Below, piece by piece: positions 45,698 through 56,979 of a DNA stretch of 64,000 bases. Numbering within the stretch: the first letter of the stretch is position 1; each line of letters opens with the position of its first letter. Below the pieces are notes generated by a model that had not been told where the DNA came from, did not search any database, and worked only from the letters and a program-made list of their open reading frames with translations. This DNA is from Bombardia bombarda (taxonomy: Eukaryota; Ascomycota; Sordariomycetes; Sordariales; Lasiosphaeriaceae), in the NCBI GenBank assembly GCA_030512295.1, contig JAULSR010000008.1, forward strand, positions 682,001 to 746,000, in the 5' to 3' direction. A program made the translations under genes and the position numbers.

Positions 45698-48375
45698 CGG
45701 TCGCCCTGGCTCGCCGTGGCCCCGGGCAGGGTCGATTGGAATGCCCAGGCGGATAGGCCCGCTCGGCAGTGGTAAAAGGAGACGGCTGTCGCGTGCGCAA
45801 AGATCACCGTCGTCCAAGAGGCATCGTCGATTGACGATGATGTGCTGCTATGTGGTAGAGGCTTTGATGTGTGGCTGGAGATTCGTGGCGAGAGCTAGGT
45901 TGGGGGGGATTGGGGGGATGCTGTGGACGGATGCCAACACAGAAGCCGCAGCTGGCGGGACGGACGTCGAGCCTTGGTTTTTTTTTTTATGGGGTGCCCG
46001 ATTCTTGGGTGAAATTATGGCTGTCGGCCTTCACACTCTGAACGTCGTCCCAGGTCTAGCCAGCTTCTAATTGCGCGATTGACGACACTCACGGGAAAAT
46101 GTAATCGAGTGGAAAAAGTAAAGCTCCCGCGGTTTGGACTTTATGGTGCCTGGAGGTGAAATGCGTGTAACCACTGCGTTCGAGGGAGGCTTTGGAGACA
46201 GTGCTAAGGTACTAACAATGCTGGATGGGAGTTGGCTGTGACGGGAGCGTGGGAAGAAGGGATAAAATGGGGGTGTCATTGTCGTGGTGCACAGTGGTAC
46301 AAATCAATGGAAATCCAGGGCCCATTCGCCGAAGGGGCGGGAAATGCCCCAGTGCTGAGTGCCAATGCTGTTGTTGTGTAGGTTTAGGACTGCCCGGGCT
46401 CGAGCCGGGACCTTCCTTCCTGTTAGCGAGTAACTACGTACGCACCTGGCTCCACTAGAATCATTCTAGCTGCCTCGCCAGTAAGCAGCTAGAGGGGCTG
46501 ACTCTAGCACTACGAGCCCACCAATAGCAGCCAACACTCGCGGTCGCAGCTCTATCCGGTGTTCCGCCCAAACCTTAGCCAGCTGTAGCGAGGCGGATCT
46601 GTTCAGGCCAACCTCGTCATCGATTAGCCTGTAATCGCGGCGCCCCGTAGCTCACTAACAGCGCAGGGATGGGTGCGTGGCGCCACCGCTGAAGCAGGAG
46701 CTCGATACCTTACGTATTCGTAGTACATGTACGGATTCAGGTGCAGTGCATGCTCTCCCAATTATCAACAGGTGTACCTGCCGCCCCGCCACCCTCTCAT
46801 TCAACTCCGGCCGCTCGCACGGCAGGGCAAGGCGTCCAATACTGTCTCGAGTCTCTTCAACGGCAGCCCGCCGCTAATTTCCACAAGCCTGGATAGCCTG
46901 CTTGCTTGGTTCCCTTGCTTGGGGCGTAATCAATGCGATGCATGCTGTGATGTGCCGTGCTTTGCTGTTGCGGCTCTTTTTGCGCAAACGGCCGAGTGGC
47001 TCTCTGAAGGGCACCGAGCAATGCAATGTTACCCAGCATAGGTAAATACGCATAGGTAAATACGTAGGTCCCGATCTCCATATATTATGTCAGTTACACG
47101 ACAGTCCCAGAGACGCCAAGAACCTTGTCTAGTTGATCGTCCTCTAGGGTGAATGGATGATAAATATCATCATGTAAGAACAGGCTAACAGAGTGATGAT
47201 GACATGCTGCCTGGGCAGCGGCCTGTGCTCCCGCGTCCAGGTCGCACCAGCGGTGGCGGGGCATACCTTATTTACACAGTGAGAGAAGAAATTTCGAGAG
47301 CTTGCCTCTGCCACCCCCAGCCTTCTGGAGAAGTGTACTGTGTACACTTCAAACCCAGGTTCGTTCTTCTTGAACACGAGGTGTCCGCCTTACACAGTAG
47401 ATCATCATATGGGCACATAACCTTGATGCTCCGCTGCCCCGCCACCGTTTCCGTCTTGACCAATTCATCAGGACTCCCGTTTTTCTGCGCCTCCATCTTC
47501 CCCAAGGCGACCTGCCGACCACCCGGTCGATCACGATGACAAGCATCGACGCATGTCATGCAAACCAGCATACCTTGTCTAGCTTCAGCATGGATGCCCT
47601 GACGGAGATGAGAGACGAGGATGTAAAGCCCACTACGAGACTGTTCTCGTTCGGATCAGAGCTTCCACTCTCCTTCAAGACTCGCTGCCCCATCATGATC
47701 TTGGGTGCTCTCTGTCATTACCCTGCCCCGTCCCGACATCTCGCGACGCCCGCCTTTCCTTCTATTCGATCTTTCGCGAAACAAGTGTGGCATTTTTACT
47801 CACCACATAGCTCTATTGGCTTGGAGGGATCGATCACCCAAGTCAATCGTGCCCTTTGTACATATGAGTCTGGTCAGAGCTCATCCTCTGGACAGCTGCA
47901 ATATCAAGATAATAATATATTGTATATGGTTTACACTTGCGACTGTCTCCTAGCCTTACTTGCAGCAAGTCTTGCACCTAGTCTGGCACTCAGTCTTACA
48001 CCACCTCGGTCGTTGCTGGGGAACTTGCATTTGCAACTGGCTGCCGCCGGGGGATGCGAACCACTCGTCGACATAAGCGAGACACCATGAATCTATTTTC
48101 TACTGGGAAAGAACAATGTACAAATCACTCTCGTCATCAACCACCGAGTTCAGTCAACACAGGCCCCCACGGGCCCATCGCCCACGTCTCGCCTCCAATC
48201 CAAACAACACCCCAAGCCAATGACCATGGCCTGACCTTGTGTGCAAACACTCCCCGACCAAGCCTTCTCGGGGTTGTCTCCCCATCATACCACCAGCCCA
48301 ACTCGTCCATCCTTTCCCCTCCCCCCTTCCTCCAGCTCCTCTAATCGGTCTCAACAAGACCGTCACTGCTCACCC
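45698..48375. other. Intergenic region, start of the gene-poor part
   Basis: No gene is supported. Short frames on both strands overlap each other and none has a recognisable domain. A sequence resembling a tRNA T-arm (CCCGGCTCGAGCCCGGG on the minus strand near 46393) lacks matching acceptor and D arms. From about 46 kb, coding density falls sharply compared with the preceding block. Confidence 0.45.
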
Positions 48376-49940
48376 TTACCAACCATATCTCTTGGGCGGG
48401 CGTCTCGTGCGTCTGGGCCTGGACAGGGAGGTGTCCGCGGCGGAGGCGCCATCGTGAGTGGGTACCGTTACGAAGGTCGACACCGCCACGTTGGTTCTGA
48501 TTTTCTGTGAGATGCTGCCCTCTTGTGGGAAACTCGCCTGACAGTTCTCCTGCAGTTGTTCTTCCAACATGAGATCGAATTCGTGGGTGGGTATCGCTGT
48601 ACCCAATGCTGGGATGTGAGGGGGGGGTTGGCTGCTGTGGTAGGGGGGATCGAGATATCCATCTTCGACGTCCTCCTGTTGAGATTCGGCAAGTGGTGGT
48701 GCGGGGACTGGAATCTCAGTCTCTGCTGGGCCCAGAGTTGTGTCGCGGTGGCTGGCCTGCTCGTTGAGTTGCCGTTCACGTTCGTGTGCTCTGTCCAAGC
48801 GTGCCTGGCTTTTCGCATGCGACTCGTCCCTGCAGTCCCTGAATGCTGAGACGCCGACGCGGTACTGCTGCGTGCTGTTGGTGATGCAGTATGTATTGAG
48901 ATGAGTCAAGACGTATCCTGGCTGTGAAGAGCCTGGCTCGGGGGGGTGACGCGCACCACGTAATGGGTGAGGAGGCCGGGTGAACTAGTGTAGGTCCAGG
49001 CATGCACCATGGCCTTGTTGTCATATGTGGGAACATCCTGCCCAATGTTCTCGAGAGCAAGAGCAGAACGTGCTGCGACTGCACCACTATAACCTGCCTG
49101 GCGCTTCGCCACTTCGAAATCACCGCCGGGACCTTCGTTTTCGAGGACGAGATGCGGTAGCGCTGGAGCATGTGGGTTGATCGAAGGGATGATCAATTGG
49201 CCCACGCGTTCCCTGATTGACTTGAGGATGTTAGAGACGTGGGTTCCGTAATATAGATCGGGTTGAGGGGGAGCAGTTTCACCGCCAGTCATCGAGCTCA
49301 TGTTGGACCAGGAGACGTTGCTGCTATTTGGGAAAGGGGACCAGCCAACTATAGCCGACACAACTTTGCGTTCGACGTCCGTTTCCGTGGCCGCGGTGGC
49401 GTTTGCTTGAAAGATCTTCTCGATTTCCTCATCGGAGCATTGTGACGGTGTCAGCGACGGCCTCACGTCTCTTTCTCGCAGAAGTTCTTCCAGATCGGCC
49501 AGCTCGGCGCGGCTGCCATCCAGTCTGATATCATTGTCTCTGAGTACTTGTGGGAAGGAATCGCTGTATGCATTTACTCTGCTGGAGTAAGTTGGCGTCG
49601 CACCGGTGTCTTCGGGGGTCGCGTGTCGATGGGGGTTGTTTAAACGGTTGGGAGACATGTTTCGTTCGAACTCCCTCAGAGCTTTACGCGATAGAGGAGT
49701 GAAGGTGTCCGGAAAAGCAGGTACAGTAGCAGTGTTATGGTCCTTAGCCAGATCGCTGTCGTAGGACAAAGGCAGAGATAGAAGATATCTCTCGACGTCG
49801 TGGTGGTGGTAGTGGTCTGTCTTGGTCCTGTTGACTGGACGGTCGTCGTGTGGTGGTCCTGGAGACTCCGGGTCGTCTTCGAATGTCCTTTTTCGTGACT
49901 GTCGCGCTGTGAGCGGCGAGACGGGCAGACTGCGAGACAT
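48376..49940 (-). pseudogene. PD-(D/E)XK-like accessory gene broken by a one-base frameshift
   Basis: The main frame begins at ATG 49940 (MSRSLPVSPLTARQSRKRTF) and reads 344 codons to a stop at 48906, after HYVVRVTPP. A second frame on the same strand picks up immediately at the same place (EPGSSQPGYVLTHLNTYCIT, then FRDCRDESH) and continues to 48376. The switch happens in a run of seven C (48940-48946, G on the plus strand); one more C would fuse the two frames. The combined sequence, with ARSALALENIG and VLTHLNTYCITNSTQQYRVG, resembles fungal accessory proteins of the DUF7924-like PD-(D/E)XK nuclease group; the assignment is moderate. It may be a real pseudogene or an assembly error. The upstream ORF extension to 50276 is a duplicated repeat, not protein. 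Confidence 0.6.
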
Positions 49941-50080
49941 GTTAAGGGAGATGGAAGAAGGATGCGTTGTCCAGATGCAAGTTAATCTAGCAAGGAGGAC
50001 GCATAGTCTACTGTCTGAGAAATATGGCCGTCTTGCGATTGAGCACGTGGGCCAACAAAGGTGAAAGTGAAATATTGTCT

Positions 50081-50296
50081 TGAGGCTTTTATGATAACTC
50101 CCTACCCAGCGTAATTGGGGACAGAGAGGAAAAGGGAAATGAAAAGGATCTGAATTTAATGACAGAACGTCGTTAACACACTTCCCATTATACTCAATGT
50201 GATGATGCTTTATTGCTTGAATAAACGTTGCCGCACAGGTAAAGAGGCTTTCATGATGACTCGGAACCCAGCGCAACTAGGGACAAAGAAAAGTGA
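50081..50296. repeat. Degenerate direct duplication, about 150 bp apart
   Basis: GAGGCTTTTATGATAACTCC (50081 on) and GAGGCTTTCATGATGACTCG (50230 on) start two related copies of about 50 bp. The second runs into the dispersed repeat at 50293. This explains the repeated residues in the overlapping open frame and argues against it being coding. Confidence 0.7.
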
Positions 50297-50360
50297 AGAA
50301 AATAAGCTCCACTAACAACGGGACTATTGACAGTACTTGTAGCAGATTACGGAAGATGGG
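50293..50360. repeat. Copy 2 of the dispersed ~70-bp repeat
   Basis: It matches 11898-11970 (see there). Differences include AGCGGG to AACGGG and ATCGCGG to ATTACGG, which are C-to-T or G-to-A changes. Confidence 0.65.
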
Positions 50361-50844
50361 TAAATGTAGGTATGTAAGTAGTACCCCCTTTCCCGGCTAC
50401 GCGTCTGTACGATACCTAGGTAAGTAAGTTTAAGGTAGTGACAAGTGTTAAATCATCAGTTTCACTATAAGCTATTGGTAAATGTCAAGCCCTAACCTTT
50501 ACTTTATAACAAAAATACCATTCTGAGTTACATCGCGCCGGCGCAGCCCATCGAGCCTCAGGTACGTAACTTTTCTTGTAAGCTTTGCATCTCACTCCGT
50601 CACAAGAGGGCGAGACCTTTGCATCTACATAGCTTATAACAGACTCTGACTCTTCGCTATCGTTAATTCTTCCGCCTGAATGAAGGACTTCGAATCCTCT
50701 CAGTTGAGGTCTGTGTAGACCGTGACCCAGTTTTTGCAGCTAGTGCTCTGCTCAGCACAACAATTTCTTATCAGCTTCAAAACTCAGTGGAGAGGTAGCT
50801 TGCGTATCTAGTTGGGAATTGGGATCACCAAAGATAACACAAAG

Positions 50845-51048
50845 TTAGCAACTTACAAACCTAGGTTCTATAAACCACCAGCCGCCAACTCCGCATATGC
50901 TTGTAAGTATGCGTCCCAATGTCCCCTCGACCGTGTAAGCGAGGGGGGCTGAAAACACCACATATCCGGCGCATGAAGGACTGAAAATGCCACGTCTGAG
51001 ATAAGCTCTGTGTTCTCGCAGCCCTTCGGCTAGATTGTTCGACGCCAT
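50845..51048 (-). CDS. Doubtful 67-residue ORF with hydrophobic segments
   Basis: The frame starts MASNNLAEGLREHRAYLRRG and has two weakly hydrophobic stretches (YVVFSAPLAYTV, ILTSICGVGGWWFI). A donor-like site (GTTTGT) occurs near its end. There is no family match and no clear downstream exon. It might be the first exon of a small membrane protein or nothing. Confidence 0.2.
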   Translation of the reverse strand: MASNNLAEGLREHRAYLRRGIFSPSCAGYVVFSAPLAYTVEGTLGRILTSICGVGGWWFIEPRFVSC

Positions 51049-52124
51049 CGTAGATTGGAGGGTAGAAAATTGATGGATATGTCTAGGACTAGGGCTGCGG
51101 TACGGCGCTCGGGGTTGACGGTGTAGACGAATAGAGGTGGTATTGGAAGACGGGTAAAGTGGCGGCCATATAAGTTCAAAAGACGATGCGCAAGAGGCAC
51201 GGAGAGGGCTGGGCAGGTAGTAGGTTGGATAAGGCGCGGGAGTTGTGAAGGATGTTGGAGTTGTCTTATTTAGACTGGGATGGGAGGTTTGTGGAGTAGG
51301 TAGTTAGATTGAATGAGAGGAATGGCCAGAGGTGCTTCGAAATGATGGTCCAATATATACCCACGGCTGATATCCTGGTCTGCTTCACGAAGCTCGCACA
51401 CCTTTCTGTTAATCATTTCTTATTATTTCAGTAGCAAGTCTCTTATCTCGTCGTCAGCTTCACTTCCGGCGTCATTGGATCATAGTCCCTGTCACGAGTC
51501 CCGTGAAATGATTGGAACGAAGCTGATTTGCTTTTGGCGGGAAGTTTATTATTTACAACAAACAAGAAGTTTCCTTCATTTTTAAAGAGAAAAACAACTG
51601 TTACAAAAAGCTCTTTGGCTATTGGCTGGTTCTTTTAGCGGCGAATAAAATCCTCAGATGTTGGATAGTGGTGTAGATTTTTTGTCGGTTTTAACTACAG
51701 TGTAGGCAAGTACGTTTTCTCTGCTGGTCCTGTAGCCAGGCCTTCCAGCTCCCGGCATAGGTATATCTTCTGTTGCCCCGAGCCAGAAATGCAAAGATGC
51801 TTCACCTGCACACCACTACATCGTTCTTCCTCCTCCCCCTGCGCATTGATCACATTCACAATTTGAGTGCGCCGTACCCGCCGACCCACGCCAGGATGAC
51901 ATTTTTGATCCTGCAGCTGTCCGAATGCCCGCGAGCCGAGAGCCTACCGGAAAGTCAGATGATGAGTCTGACTACAGCGATCACGACGATGGCCAATTTG
52001 GCCATAGTGATCCCGACGGTGTTTTAACCGACACTTCCTTCCCATCAATTAGCGAGCTTTGTAGATCTGGCAATAAAGATCTTTGATTCTTGCAGCGTTG
52101 GCCGTGAAGGTGCAAGGAAGGAGT

Positions 52125-52330
52125 GTAGCGCAGAAGCGCGGAGCGCATGAACGCAAGGGCGTGGGAGCGCGGAAAACGCGGGGGGAGCGCGGAAAATCAA
52201 GAGCGCATAAGAGCGCAGAGCGCCGAGGGAGCGCGGGACCGCAAAAGGAGCGCAGGAGCGCAGAAAGAGCGCAAGCGGTGGCGCAGAAGGGCGGATGAAC
52301 GAGAAAGCGCAGCGCAGCGCAGGTGCGCGC
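52125..52330. repeat. Purine-rich GAGCGC/GCGCA degenerate tandem repeat
   Basis: Over about 200 bp the sequence is dominated by variants of GAGCGCA(G/A) spaced every 7-16 bases. It is G+C-rich, strongly strand-asymmetric (few C except inside GCGC), and opens frames on both strands that are all low-complexity Arg/Glu/Ala. It is read as a degenerate minisatellite. Confidence 0.75.
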
Positions 52331-53729
52331 ATATAGTACCACCACTGACAGCCGCTGGTCGGCTGGACGCCTCAACGCATCGCATAGTATATGTATATCT
52401 GTCAAATCTTCCTGCCGCCTTGCGCACCAAGACTCGGGTGCCATGTCCGTGTTCCCAAATTCCGGGGTTGCTAAGGCAATGTGGGCCGAAAACTAGGCCG
52501 GTGTGGCCCAAGGCTTTTCGGCTCCGACACCCAGACGTACATGATACTACCGCACTCCGTGGCTCCAGGTGCTATGAGTCTAGCAGTCCGGACGACGGCC
52601 TCGCCCCCCTCGACGGATATATATGTACGTCAAAACCAGTGGGATAAGAGACAAAGCCCAAACGGTGGATAGCCTTCGGATGTCATTATCGCCACTATCA
52701 TTAAACTTTAAGATATTAGTTTTCTTTAATTTAGCAGGAAGCCCCCCATGTCACAATCTCAACCCCTCACAACCCCCAGCGGGCTGCTGGATATGAACCA
52801 TGAGCAATTTCAGCAGTAAAGCGCTCTTGATTACCAAACCTCAAGTCATCTTGTCTAACGTATGGATGCCAGACTCCTGGGAAACCGGCCATTAAAGTTC
52901 ATCATAGGGCGTGACGGATAAGCGATGAGGTTGTTCGAACGCCCTTCCTCAGAGTCGCCTTCGGCAAAGCGGTGGTCCGCCTCCGCCACAATTGAAGTCC
53001 CGAGGTGATCTGAACCGCCTTCTTCCGCTCTGCAATCCCCTGGCCAAAGCGTTCAGGGGCCACACCACCAGGCTTGGCCTCTCAGGAATCAGAGGCGATA
53101 TGGCCATTCGAGACCTATTGTATGTAGCTCGCCGAGGGTTCCATGGAGTGGATGAAGTATTCTGCCTTGCCTCTCGTGCTGGACAACCGAGGCAGCTTGC
53201 TCATGGCGAAGCAGTCTGTTCGCCCGGTGTCATGAAACTTGGCTGGACGGACACACGGGGCTCCCATTGGCCTTTGTGAAAGGATCAGGGCATGAGCATG
53301 AAGATGATAACGAGGTGGTGATGGAGGGTGGCGAGATCTCCGCCTCTTGGGGTCCTCTCCCGGACCCAGGAAGGACCGTGGAAAGTATAAATATCGTCCG
53401 GCCCCTACCTGACATTCCGTGATCTTTCTCCTTCAAAAAATTCCTCATGGCTTTCACAACCTCCCCAAGGGCGGCGAATTTCGGCACTCAAGGAGCCAGC
53501 CCCAATGATAGGATAAGCCTCTCATTATTGAAGAGATTTTGGGAGAAATCACCGAAGATTTTGACTCTGATCTAAAGCCGAACCTTCTAACACTAGACAC
53601 TCTTGCCGTATTAAGAAAGGGCTGTCAGAAGGGGGAGAACTCTTGGGACGTCTGGTTGAAGGTCTGGGAGCGAAAGAGGGGTGATTGTCTAGGTTTGTGA
53701 TATCTCTAGCCTCTATTAGCCATAGCTAA

Positions 53730-54670
53730 TTTGCTCGAAGTCGCCGATACAGCTACCCAACTCCAGGAGCCCTGGAAGGGCAGGAGGGCGCTCGTGGTTG
53801 GCACATGTCTTGATCGTCCTCGGCGGCCATCACGTCTGCCGGCAGTTACATATGTCAAGCCTGGCTCCCAAGAACTGCAGACCATTGCAAATGCTCTCTT
53901 AGGTGCCCGCAGGATTGTGGCTATTACTGGCGCTGGCATTAGTACCGCGGCTGGTATTCCGGTCAGTTAGTCCTATTGCCTCTCGTATTGGAGGAAGCTG
54001 ACGAACCTAGGGCTTCCGCTCGTTCGATAGGCTTTATACCAACGGTCTTCTTTTTAAGGAGGCAGCCGCCTTTTTCGATATACAAAAGGCTTAAACTTTA
54101 AAAAATACCTTGTAATTTCGAGATCTTGCTGTTGGTCGCGAGCCCACAGAGACATATCGGTGGCTCGCATCATTGCACCATAAGCTTCTTCGCTGCTACA
54201 CCAAGAACGTGGACATGTTCTAGGCAAGAGCCGGCCTGGGGACAGGTATAGGCCGAGATTTTGATTGCGTTCCACTTCATGGCAGTCTGGCTACCTTGAA
54301 GTGCCATCTCTGTCACGAGCTGTATGAATGGGAAAACTACCGACGCTATATCGAAGACTATGCTATTCGCGATCATCGTATCCAAGGTGGCGACGATGAA
54401 GATGTATTTCAACTCCTTCTTCCTTACCTACGGTGCAATGGCCGCTCAGAGGCTCGAGAGGAGGCTGGGATGCGACGAGTGCCGGTCGGCCAGCTTCGGC
54501 CGGATATGGTAATACTCGACGAAACGTACCCACAAAGCGAAGAAATCGCCGAGATTATTAACGGTGATGTATTATTAAGTCCCGACTTTGTCCTGGCGCT
54601 GGGCACAAGTCTAACGATCGAGGGGCCAACGAATCTACTCCGGCAGTTTGCTCTACGAGCACGGCAGTAA
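53730..54670 (+). pseudogene. Degraded sirtuin (HST3/HST4-like) pseudogene
   Basis: The plus strand carries pieces of a class-I sirtuin in order: VKPGSQELQTIANALLGARR then IVAITGAGISTAAGIP (NAD-binding motif), an intron with GTCAGT/CTAG signals (53962-54010), then GFRSFDRLYTNGLL, a broken middle, then VPLHGSLATLKCHLCHELYE and LSPDFVLALGTSLTIEG. In-frame TAA (54092-54094) and TAG (54221-54223) codons interrupt the middle. The normal TQNIDGLE-type motif is altered to TKNVDMF before the TAG. Intact relatives are NAD-dependent histone deacetylases acting on H3K56. The copy is very unlikely to be functional. Its exact origin (duplicate of a core sirtuin or accessory copy) cannot be told. Confidence 0.8.
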
Positions 54671-55629
54671 GGAAGAAAGATTATATACGTAAACCGGTCA
54701 AAGCCTCCAAGCGATTGCAGCAAATTGATCGATTATTGGGTATAGTGGGACGTTGATGAGTGGGTGCGGGACCTCAAGAGAAGGCAGAACGAAGGAGGGT
54801 GGATATGAGACTGGGCAGTGCTCGCAGAGCGCCTCGGAGGCACCGTGTCTTTTCACCAAAAGCCCGCACATATCCTGGGTTGCGGGACATCGGAGTGCGT
54901 CAAGAATCGCTTGGCTCGAGGGCCAACCCCATCCCTTTGGATTGAACAGAATAGAGATACTAGACTGATAAGTAGCTCAAATGATCTTCATTACTTCTGC
55001 TCTCGTTTCTCAGCATGCTGATATTAATAGAGGCCCACAACTGACACTGTCCATTAGTAGCCCGAACTAATACAGCCGAAACTAAGGCGTACATGCAATA
55101 TGTGCTGCACTGAGTAAATCAACCTCCAAATGAAATACACGCCATGACGATTAGCCCAATACATTTGCCAATCCGTCTCGCTAGTTTTTAACCATGTTTG
55201 GAATAAACCAACTACGAGGACACTACAGTGTCAAGCAGTAGTAGGAACCGTAAACACGGGACTTCAATTCCTATCGTCAGAGTCCTCGAGCCAAGTAACT
55301 TTACTATCAGAATGTCTGTGGTAGTAATTTCCATTCTTTGCATCTAGTTTCCAATACTCCTGGGCTTTGGTCCTTGGTCTGGATGAATCGTGAGAAGGTC
55401 TTCGCGTTAACGAGGCTTTCCGTTTCTAGCCCCTACTGCGGGAAGCGCGGTCATTTACGGGCTGGAGTAACTTCGACGAAACGGAGCTTGACGCCGCTGG
55501 TGTGGGCTGGTAGGGTTGCTTAATTACCACATAACCAGCCTCGTTTGTATTCGTCTCCCCGAGAGTGCCGTTAGCAATAAGCATGAGAGCTCCTTCGGCA
55601 ACTGGGCGGAGGGTGTTACGATGCTTCCG
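54671..55629. other. Gene-poor gap between two decayed genes
   Basis: No gene seen. Only short unrelated frames exist here. Confidence 0.5.
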
Positions 55630-55761
55630 CTAGTGTTCTTTTAACTAATCCCTCAAAGCGTATAACTGTTTCCTGGCGTAGTCTTGTTCATTCCTGACGC
55701 CTTTTCTGCCGTCTTTGAACGCCTGGTGAGAGTCTATGAGATTAGTCGACTTGACAGGATA

Positions 55762-56979
55762 CTAGTGATATTCAAGCGTGCCGTCTTCCGATCGAGTGGC
55801 ATAGTGTGCGAATAGGTTAAGATCAGTGCCGTCCGTAATGAAGGTCGTAACCTCGGCATGGCCAGGAGGGTCAGATTTCCCTAGGTAGGAGAGCGCCTGG
55901 TTCCTTGCAAAGACTAAGGCCGCTCCGTTATAAGCGCTCTGAAGCTCCGCTTCTTTCATGTTCCCATCAGGACCTTTCCACTCCCCCGCCAAGTGGGTTA
56001 GCGTCACGGAGCGAGGCTCATCCTTGTAAAGCACGGCGCCGTCGATATGCTTGTAGACGGGAAACGGGCGGTATTCTTGCATCTCCAAGCCTTCAACAAA
56101 GTCAGGCTGCGGGGCGGACAGACTATTGTTGAACCCCACATCTTTTGGAAAGCCCGTGAATGCTTGATTGAACACTCGGTTATACCCATCGTCATTATAG
56201 TCCTTTAATAGCTTCCCGCCGACCTCGAAGACCATAGTCGCTTCATTACGAGCTCCTTCGACCTTTTTGACGTACCGTTCATACTCTGACTCGGTAGGGG
56301 ATGCAGTTCCGCGAGATTCGATGCGTCGTTTCCGAATATCCTCAAGATTCGTGGGAGGTTTGGATAAATGTGAGTTGAGGATGCCATTCTCGTAGGCCCG
56401 CATGGCGAAACCAGAGGTTGTTATCGAAGTGGTCCTTGTTGTTGTCGACTCTATAGTGGATTGGGGAGGCGCAGACACCGAAGCTTTACTAGTTTCCTTC
56501 TTCTTTGCCGTCTTGTTGAACTTAGCCAAGTTCTCGAGTGTTAACCTTGCGCGCTTGAACTGGCGTTCGTCGTCGTCGTCGTCGTCGTCGCCGCTGTCGA
56601 TCTGGCGTTTTTGGAACGGTGTGGTTGGAGAGACTCGCTCCTGTTCCTCGATTTGATCTTCGGGAGGTGTCGTCGACTGTTGTTTGAGAGGGATTGGCTG
56701 CTGATCAGTCTACACAAGCCGTTAGTACTTGACATGCATGGCCGACCGTGGTCATACCTCGATAGCATTCGTTTGTCCGACCTCCGCTTCGAGCTGTGTA
56801 TTTCTCCTCGTCAATCCGGGTCGCTCCGATGTCGATGTTCCAGCGTCTGCCTCTATCCGCCGTCTGAATAGAGCTCTGGAAGGGCTACTAGAACCCGCAC
56901 CGCCGGGGTCTTGCGGTGTTCGAAACCTGGCACTACGCCTCGACGTTCCTGTACCTAATCCTTTTACTTCTTGGCCCAT
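55762..56979 (-). CDS. DUF7924-like accessory protein truncated by an in-frame stop
   Basis: Exon 1 (56758-56979, start MGQEVKGLGTG) and exon 2 (55762-56709), joined at a GTATGA/TAG intron with a CTAAC branch point, give 389 residues. The N-terminal half is basic and Ser/Thr-rich with a poly-Asp stretch. The C-terminal half (NRVFNQAFTGFPKDVGFNNS, QPDFVEGL, ALVFARNQALSYLG, HAEVTTFITDGTDLNLFAHY) resembles the fungal DUF7924 family, related to PD-(D/E)XK nucleases. The protein stops at TAG (55762-55764) where the family usually has Gln; the same frame continues for 38 codons with family-like sequence (HQAFKDGRKGVRNEQDYA) to a second TAG at 55645-55647 and then a third at 55630-55632. The family assignment is moderate; truncation is clear. 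Confidence 0.65.

Larger units (their letters stand above)
49941..53729. other. Gene-poor stretch
   Basis: No gene is supported. It contains TACCTAGGTA at 50413-50422, the repeats listed separately, and short frames only. A 54-codon acidic frame starting at ATG 51924 (MPASREPTGKSDDESDYSDH) ends at 52088 but has no recognisable domain. Between 53.2 and 53.7 kb there are acidic and basic fragments of possible decayed coding sequence just before the sirtuin pseudogene. Confidence 0.5.

Noticed and set aside
45111..46070. A 319-codon plus-strand frame opposite the C2H2 gene
   Set aside because: Its Ala/Gly/Val-rich low-complexity sequence mirrors the Ala/Ser/Pro-rich coding strand; there is no domain or splice signal to support it.
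46380..46460. Possible tRNA with a T-arm-like CCCGGCTCGAGCCCGGG on the minus strand
   Set aside because: The 7-base acceptor partner and a D-arm in the right place are missing, so it is not accepted as a tRNA; the palindrome could be chance.
49941..50276. N-terminal extension of the broken nuclease-like gene
   Set aside because: The first 110 codons of the open frame overlap a degenerate direct repeat and a dispersed repeat, so the start was set at the ATG at 49940.
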